Positions 59,628 to 64,000 of a stretch of DNA of 64,000 bases are shown here, piece after piece. The translations under genes were made by a program, and so were the position numbers. Below the pieces are notes generated by a model. The model ran no database searches, had not been told where the DNA came from, and saw only the letters and a program-made list of their open reading frames with translations. How positions within the stretch are numbered: the first letter of the stretch is position 1; every line of letters begins with the position of its first letter. This DNA is from Citrobacter telavivensis (GTDB lineage: Bacteria; Pseudomonadota; Gammaproteobacteria; Enterobacterales; Enterobacteriaceae): NCBI GenBank assembly GCA_009363175.1, contig CP045205.1, forward strand, positions 4,774,001-4,838,000, given 5' to 3'.

Positions 59628-60323
59628 ATGCTAGAAAATCTCAAACGTCAGGTGCTGGAAGCGAATCTGGCGCTGCCAACGCACAACCTGGTCACCCTCA
59701 CCTGGGGGAACGTCAGCGCGGTCGATCGCGAGCGCGGCGTCTTTGTGATCAAACCTTCCGGCGTCGATTACAGCGTAATGACCGCAGAAGATATGGTGGT
59801 TGTCAGCATCGCGACAGGGGAAGTGGTTGAAGGTAAGAAAAAGCCGTCGTCCGATACGCCGACGCACCGTCTGCTGTACCAGGCTTTTCCCACTATTGGC
59901 GGTATTGTGCATACCCATTCGCGCCACGCGACCATCTGGGCGCAGGCCGGACAGCCCATTCCGGCAACGGGGACCACGCACGCCGACTATTTCTATGGCG
60001 CGATTCCCTGCACCCGCAAAATGACCGACAGCGAAATCAACGGCGAGTATGAGTGGGAAACCGGCAACGTAATTGTCGAAACCTTTGCAAAACAGGGCAT
60101 CGACGCCGCGCAGATGCCAGGGGTGCTGGTGCATTCACACGGCCCCTTCGCGTGGGGGAAAAATGCCGAAGACGCCGTGCATAACGCCATCGTCTTAGAA
60201 GAGGTCGCCTATATGGGCATTTTCTGCCGCCAGCTCGCGCCACAGTTACCGGATATGCAGCAAACGCTGCTGGACAAGCATTATCTGCGCAAACACGGGG
60301 CTAAAGCCTATTACGGGCAGTAA
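59628..60323 (+). CDS. araD: L-ribulose-5-phosphate 4-epimerase AraD
   Basis: Zinc class II aldolase-like epimerase that yields D-xylulose 5-phosphate for the pentose phosphate pathway. The 231 residues carry the zinc ligands His95, His97 (HTHSRHA) and His171 and the catalytic Asp76 of the family. The start MLENLKRQ at 59628 is used; 29 upstream codons in frame come from the BIME and are discarded. Third gene of the ara operon. Confidence 0.97.
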   Translation: MLENLKRQVLEANLALPTHNLVTLTWGNVSAVDRERGVFVIKPSGVDYSVMTAEDMVVVSIATGEVVEGKKKPSSDTPTHRLLYQAFPTIGGIVHTHSRHATIWAQAGQPIPATGTTHADYFYGAIPCTRKMTDSEINGEYEWETGNVIVETFAKQGIDAAQMPGVLVHSHGPFAWGKNAEDAVHNAIVLEEVAYMGIFCRQLAPQLPDMQQTLLDKHYLRKHGAKAYYGQ

Positions 60324-60376
60324 CATGCAATAAGCGCTCGTCAGACCGTTGCGCTTTCCCTTATTATCAGGCTCCA

Positions 60377-60500
60377 TACCCAATGGATTTCGAGTCGCAT
60401 TGCGATGGCTTTTCCATGAATCCCCAGAAGCATAGATAATATGATGTGACTGGGGTGAACAGAAGAAGCCAACAAAAATGCGGCTTGAACGACGAAGGGA
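60377..60500. repeat. ERIC element downstream of araD
   Basis: The element has the ERIC core GAATCCCCAGAAGCATAG...TGTGACTGGGGTGAAC (60418-60461) and pairing ends (TACCCAATGGATTTCGAGTC near 60377 and GCGGCTTGAACGACGAAGGG near 60480-60499). The length, about 124 bases, is close to the 127-base consensus. It separates araD from the DUF218 gene. Confidence 0.85.
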
Positions 60501-60547
60501 ATCTATTCCGCGAATGCGCTTAGCACTCCCCTCACTGGAGCTGGGAT

Positions 60548-61162
60548 ATTCAACACATCGTCAGAGTCGCCACATTCCTCATCGTCGTTATCGCTGCCGT
60601 GTTTACCTGGAACGCGGTCGCTATTTATCAGTTCAGTCTGGAAGATGAGACGCGACCGACGGACTGCGCAATTGTTGCAGGCGCTGGCGTCGATGGAGGG
60701 CGACCGTCACCGGTCTTTGAAGCCAGGCTGGATCACGCCATTTGGCTTTATCAGCAGGGTCTGGTACGCGCGCTGGTGCTAACCGGAGGTTACAGCGCCG
60801 GGGCATCCGCTTCCGATGCGGCGATTGCCCGACAATATGTACTGGGAAAAGGCGTTCCTGCCAGGGCGATTTTTATTGAAGAGCACTCTACGATCACTCG
60901 CGAAAATATCCGCTATGCGAAGCAAATCCTGCTGCGCCAGCGGTGGCATACCGCGCTATTGGTGAGCGATCCACTGCATATGCGGCGCCTGAAAACGCTC
61001 GCCGAAGATGATGGCATTGAGAGTTGGTCATCCCCCACCTCATCAACCCGTTACCAAACCTGGCTGGCGCAAGCGCGTTTTTTACTTCGTGAATCCTTTT
61101 ACTACAGTGGATACCTCATCCTGCGGCACACGCCTGTACAAAATAACAGTATCCCTGAGTAA
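60548..61162 (+). CDS. DUF218 (YdcF/SanA-like) membrane-anchored protein
   Basis: A DUF218-superfamily protein related to YdcF and SanA; the family is linked to envelope functions, but no activity is assigned here. The core motifs are clear: CAIVAGAGVDGGRPSPVFEARLDHA-type N-lobe (about residues 37-61), LTGG, EEHSTITRENIRYAKQ and VSDPLHMRR. The hydrophobic run TFLIVVIAAVFTW is a membrane anchor and is encoded upstream of the only standard start codon (GTG at 60599), which has no ribosome binding site. An ATT at 60548 stands 7 bases after GGAG and gives 204 residues. I use that start as the most likely; the alternatives are the GTG start with loss of the anchor, or a damaged gene. An ERIC element lies just upstream. 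Confidence 0.65.
   Translation: MQHIVRVATFLIVVIAAVFTWNAVAIYQFSLEDETRPTDCAIVAGAGVDGGRPSPVFEARLDHAIWLYQQGLVRALVLTGGYSAGASASDAAIARQYVLGKGVPARAIFIEEHSTITRENIRYAKQILLRQRWHTALLVSDPLHMRRLKTLAEDDGIESWSSPTSSTRYQTWLAQARFLLRESFYYSGYLILRHTPVQNNSIPE
61134..61149 (+). promoter_or_regulatory. LexA box of polB
   Basis: CTGTACAAAATAACAG has the CTG-N10-CAG form of LexA boxes with an A/T-rich centre. It lies inside the last codons of the DUF218 gene, 21 bases upstream of a TATAAT hexamer. polB (dinA) is a known SOS gene. Confidence 0.82.
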
Positions 61163-61191
61163 ACCAGGCTATAATCATGCCTGGTTTTTTT
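61161..61191 (+). terminator. Terminator of the DUF218 gene, overlapping the polB -10
   Basis: AAACCAGGC (61161-61169) pairs with GCCTGGTTT (61179-61187) and continues into seven T. The loop contains TATAAT (61170-61175), a perfect -10 hexamer that very probably belongs to the polB promoter. Upstream transcription therefore stops where polB transcription begins. Confidence 0.85.
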
Positions 61192-61205
61192 GATGGATAC
61201 ACAGC

Positions 61206-63557
61206 GTGGCGCAGTCAGGTTTTATCTTAACCCGGCACTGGCGGGATACGTCGCAGGGAACAGAAGTCACCTTCTGGCTGGCAACAGACAGCGGGCCTTT
61301 GCAGGTCACGCTTGCGCCACAGGAATCCGTTGCGTTTATCCCCACCGCACATACCGCCCGCGTCACGTCGTTATTGAGTGCTGAAAATGGCTACCGCCTG
61401 ACGCCGCTTAATCTTAAAGATTTTCATCGTCAGCCGGTTTCGGGTCTTTACTGTCGCTCGCATCGCCAGTTGATGCGTCTGGAAAAGCTGTTGCGTGAGA
61501 ACGGCGTGACGGTTTATGAAGGCGATGTCCGCCCGCCGGAACGCTATCTGATGGAACGCTTTATCACCTCGCCGGTGTGGGTCGAAGGTGAGACACGCAA
61601 CGGTGCCATCATTAATGCGCGATTAAAACCCCATCCCGATTATCGCCCGCCGCTCAAGTGGCTTTCTCTGGATATTGAGACCACCCGCCACGGCGAGTTG
61701 TACTGCATTGGACTGGAAGGCTGCGGACAGCGCGTTGTCTATATGCTCGGCCCCGAAAATGGCGAGGCGTCGACGCTCGACTTCCAGCTTGAGTACGTCA
61801 ACAGTCGCCCGCAACTGCTGGAAAAGCTGAACGAGTGGATTGCCCGCCACGATCCCGACCTCATCATTGGCTGGAATCTGGTGCAGTTCGACCTGCGCGT
61901 GTTGCAAAAACATGCTGAGCGCTACCGTATCCCGCTGCGTTTTGGCCGCGATAACAGCGAACTCGAATGGCGTGAACACGGTTTTAAAAATGGCGTTTTT
62001 TTCGCCCAGGCCAAAGGTCGGCTGATTATTGACGGCATTGAGGCGCTGAAGTCTGCCTTCTGGAATTTCTCGTCATTTTCGCTGGAGACCGTTTCGCAGG
62101 AGCTGCTTGGGGAAGGCAAATCGATCGATAATCCGTGGGATCGCATGGATGAAATCGACAGGCGTTTTGCCGAGGATAAACCCGCGCTTGCCATGTATAA
62201 CCTGAAAGATTGTGAGCTGGTAACGCGAGTCTTTCATAAAACCGAGATCGTACCGTTCCTGTTAGAGCGTTCCACGGTCAACGGATTACCTGTCGATCGC
62301 CACGGTGGTTCGGTCGCCGCCTTCGGCCATCTCTATTTTCCGCGTATGCACCGTGCCGGGTACGTCGCGCCGAACCTCGGTGAAATTCCGCCTCACGCCA
62401 GCCCCGGCGGTTACGTGATGGATTCACGTCCCGGTTTGTATGATTCCGTGCTGGTGCTGGATTACAAAAGCCTGTACCCCTCGATCATTCGCACCTTTTT
62501 GATAGACCCCGTCGGTCTGGTGGAAGGGATGGCGCACCCGGATCCCGAACACAGCACCGAAGGGTTCCTCGACGCCTGGTTCTCGCGGGAAAAACACTGC
62601 TTGCCGGAGATCGTGACGAATATCTGGCACGGTCGCGACGACGCCAAGCGGCACGGCAACAAACCGCTTTCTCAGGCGCTGAAGATCATCATGAATGCCT
62701 TTTACGGTGTGCTCGGCACGACGGCCTGCCGCTTCTTCGATCCCCGCCTGGCCTCGTCGATCACCATGCGCGGTCACGCGATCATGCGCCAGACCAAAAC
62801 GCTCATTGAAGCCCAGGGGTATGACGTGATTTATGGTGATACCGACTCCACCTTCGTCTGGCTGAAACGCGCCCACACGGAAGAGGAAGCGGCGAAAATT
62901 GGCCGTGCGCTGGTGGAACACGTCAACGCCTGGTGGACGCAGTCGCTACAAGAGAAAAATCTCACCAGCGCGCTGGAACTGGAATATGAAACGCATTTCT
63001 GCCGCTTTCTGATGCCCACCATCCGCGGGGCGGATACCGGCAGCAAAAAACGCTATGCGGGCCTGATTCAGGAAGGAGAGCGCCAGCGGATGGTGTTTAA
63101 AGGTCTGGAAACCGTGCGCACCGACTGGACGCCGCTGGCGCAACAGTTCCAGCAGGAGTTGTATCTGCGTATTTTTCGTAATGAACCGTATCAGGATTAC
63201 GTTCGCGACACCATTGATCGACTGATGGCAGGTGAACTGGACGATCGCCTGGTCTATCGCAAGCGCCTGCGTCGACCGTTGAGCGAGTACCAGCGCAACG
63301 TCCCACCGCACGTGCGCGCCGCCAGACTGGCTGACGAAGAAAACCTGAAGCGGGGACGTCCGGCGCAGTACCAGAACCGCGGCACTATCCAGTATGTCTG
63401 GACCCTGAACGGCCCGGAGCCAAAGGATTATCAACACTCGCCGCTGGATTACGAACACTATCTGACGCGTCAGCTTCAGCCCGTCGCGGAAGGAATTCTT
63501 CCCTTCATTGATGATAACTTTGCTACACTACTGACAGGCCAATTAGGGTTATTTTGA
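61206..63557 (+). CDS. polB: DNA polymerase II PolB
   Basis: SOS-induced B-family DNA polymerase with 3'-5' proofreading, used in replication restart and lesion bypass. The 783-residue length equals that of E. coli Pol II. Exonuclease motif I (LDIETTRHGE) lies near residue 156. Polymerase motif A (VLDYKSLYPSIIR) lies near 419, motif B is KIIMNAFYGVLG, and motif C is YGDTDST. The C-terminal QLGLF is a beta-clamp-binding peptide. The start is a GTG at 61206, as in E. coli. It is controlled by LexA. Confidence 0.97.
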   Translation: MAQSGFILTRHWRDTSQGTEVTFWLATDSGPLQVTLAPQESVAFIPTAHTARVTSLLSAENGYRLTPLNLKDFHRQPVSGLYCRSHRQLMRLEKLLRENGVTVYEGDVRPPERYLMERFITSPVWVEGETRNGAIINARLKPHPDYRPPLKWLSLDIETTRHGELYCIGLEGCGQRVVYMLGPENGEASTLDFQLEYVNSRPQLLEKLNEWIARHDPDLIIGWNLVQFDLRVLQKHAERYRIPLRFGRDNSELEWREHGFKNGVFFAQAKGRLIIDGIEALKSAFWNFSSFSLETVSQELLGEGKSIDNPWDRMDEIDRRFAEDKPALAMYNLKDCELVTRVFHKTEIVPFLLERSTVNGLPVDRHGGSVAAFGHLYFPRMHRAGYVAPNLGEIPPHASPGGYVMDSRPGLYDSVLVLDYKSLYPSIIRTFLIDPVGLVEGMAHPDPEHSTEGFLDAWFSREKHCLPEIVTNIWHGRDDAKRHGNKPLSQALKIIMNAFYGVLGTTACRFFDPRLASSITMRGHAIMRQTKTLIEAQGYDVIYGDTDSTFVWLKRAHTEEEAAKIGRALVEHVNAWWTQSLQEKNLTSALELEYETHFCRFLMPTIRGADTGSKKRYAGLIQEGERQRMVFKGLETVRTDWTPLAQQFQQELYLRIFRNEPYQDYVRDTIDRLMAGELDDRLVYRKRLRRPLSEYQRNVPPHVRAARLADEENLKRGRPAQYQNRGTIQYVWTLNGPEPKDYQHSPLDYEHYLTRQLQPVAEGILPFIDDNFATLLTGQLGLF

Positions 63558-63691
63558 CGCGTGACGAATCCATCGCCATCCATTACCATAGCGCCCTTTC
63601 CATTCCTGGACCCAATTTACCGTTCTGCCATAGCATCTCCCTGGCAGAGGGTGATTATTGCCTGCAATTAAAGAAATAGAGCCGAACAAAT

Positions 63692-64000
63692 ATGCCTTTT
63701 ACACTTGGTCAACGCTGGATCAGCGATACAGAAAGCGAACTGGGACTTGGAACCGTCGTCGCAATGGATGCGCGCACCGTCACTTTACTTTTCCCCTCCA
63801 CTGGTGAAAACCGTCTGTATGCGCGTAGCGACTCCCCCGTGACCCGCGTGATGTTCAACCCTGGCGATACCATTACCAGCCATGAAGGCTGGCAACTGCA
63901 AATCGATGAAGTAAAAGAAGAAAGCGGTTTGCTTGCCTACATTGGTACCCGTCTTGATACCGAAGAAACCGGCGTGACGCTGCGTGAAGTTCTGCTCGAC
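63692..64000 (+). CDS. rapA: RNA polymerase recycling ATPase RapA (5' part only)
   Basis: Swi2/Snf2-type ATPase that binds RNA polymerase and releases it from stalled posttermination complexes. Only the first 103 codons are inside the window (the family is about 968 residues). They read MPFTLGQRWISDTESELGLG and the Tudor-like N-terminal domain, nearly identical to E. coli RapA. The helicase motifs lie beyond the right edge. Confidence 0.97.
   Translation, partial: MPFTLGQRWISDTESELGLGTVVAMDARTVTLLFPSTGENRLYARSDSPVTRVMFNPGDTITSHEGWQLQIDEVKEESGLLAYIGTRLDTEETGVTLREVLLD

Noticed and set aside
60478..60640. Alternative frame starting at the ATG at 60478 for the gene after araD
   Set aside because: It is in a different frame from the DUF218 domain, encodes an Arg-rich non-membrane sequence and lies partly inside the ERIC element.

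Overview
The window is a contiguous piece of an enterobacterial chromosome from the Escherichia/Salmonella/Citrobacter group. It is the region around 0 to 2.7 min of the E. coli map, read in the reverse direction. Almost every protein is recognisable as a close relative of its E. coli counterpart, in the same order. Citrobacter is my best guess at genus (inference: Salmonella/Citrobacter-like LeuO, REP and ERIC repeats, and two extra sugar genes between aroP and ampE), but the sequence alone does not fix it. There are no rRNA or tRNA genes, no CRISPR array, no IS element and no prophage.

Layout: 1-651 holds the 5' end of aceE (minus strand), with pdhR in front of it, then aroP. Positions 3706-6062 hold a two-gene islet absent from this place in E. 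coli K-12: a GPH-family sugar symporter and a GH43 glycosidase. Then come ampE-ampD, nadC, ppdD-hofB-hofC, guaC, coaE-zapD-yacG and mutT. Positions 15149-36545 carry secA-secM-lpxC followed by the complete dcw division and cell-wall cluster (ftsZ, ftsA, ftsQ, ddlB, murC, murG, ftsW, murD, mraY, murF, murE, ftsI, ftsL, rsmH, mraZ), all on the minus strand. Next are cra, ilvH-ilvI, leuO, the leuLABCD operon with its attenuator, setA with the SgrS/SgrT small RNA, sgrR, the TPP riboswitch with thiBPQ, yabI, araC, araBAD, a DUF218 (YdcF/SanA-like) gene, polB and the first 103 codons of rapA.

Regulation that can be read directly includes the PdhR operator and promoter, the MraZ operator and Pmra promoter, the SecM arrest motif, the leu attenuator, the SgrS RNA, the TPP aptamer, the full set of AraC and CRP sites between araC and araB, and a LexA box before polB. 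Several intergenic regions carry REP/BIME elements, and two carry ERIC elements (between sgrS and setA, and after araD).

The most interesting observation is in front of the symporter/GH43 pair. A CRP-like site, an AraC half-site (9 of 10 defined positions) and a -10-like hexamer occur with almost the same spacing as in the araBAD promoter 52 kb away in this window. The islet is therefore probably an AraC-controlled arabinoside uptake and hydrolysis operon that feeds araBAD. No wholly new biological system was found; the rest is well-known core genome with some local oddities.
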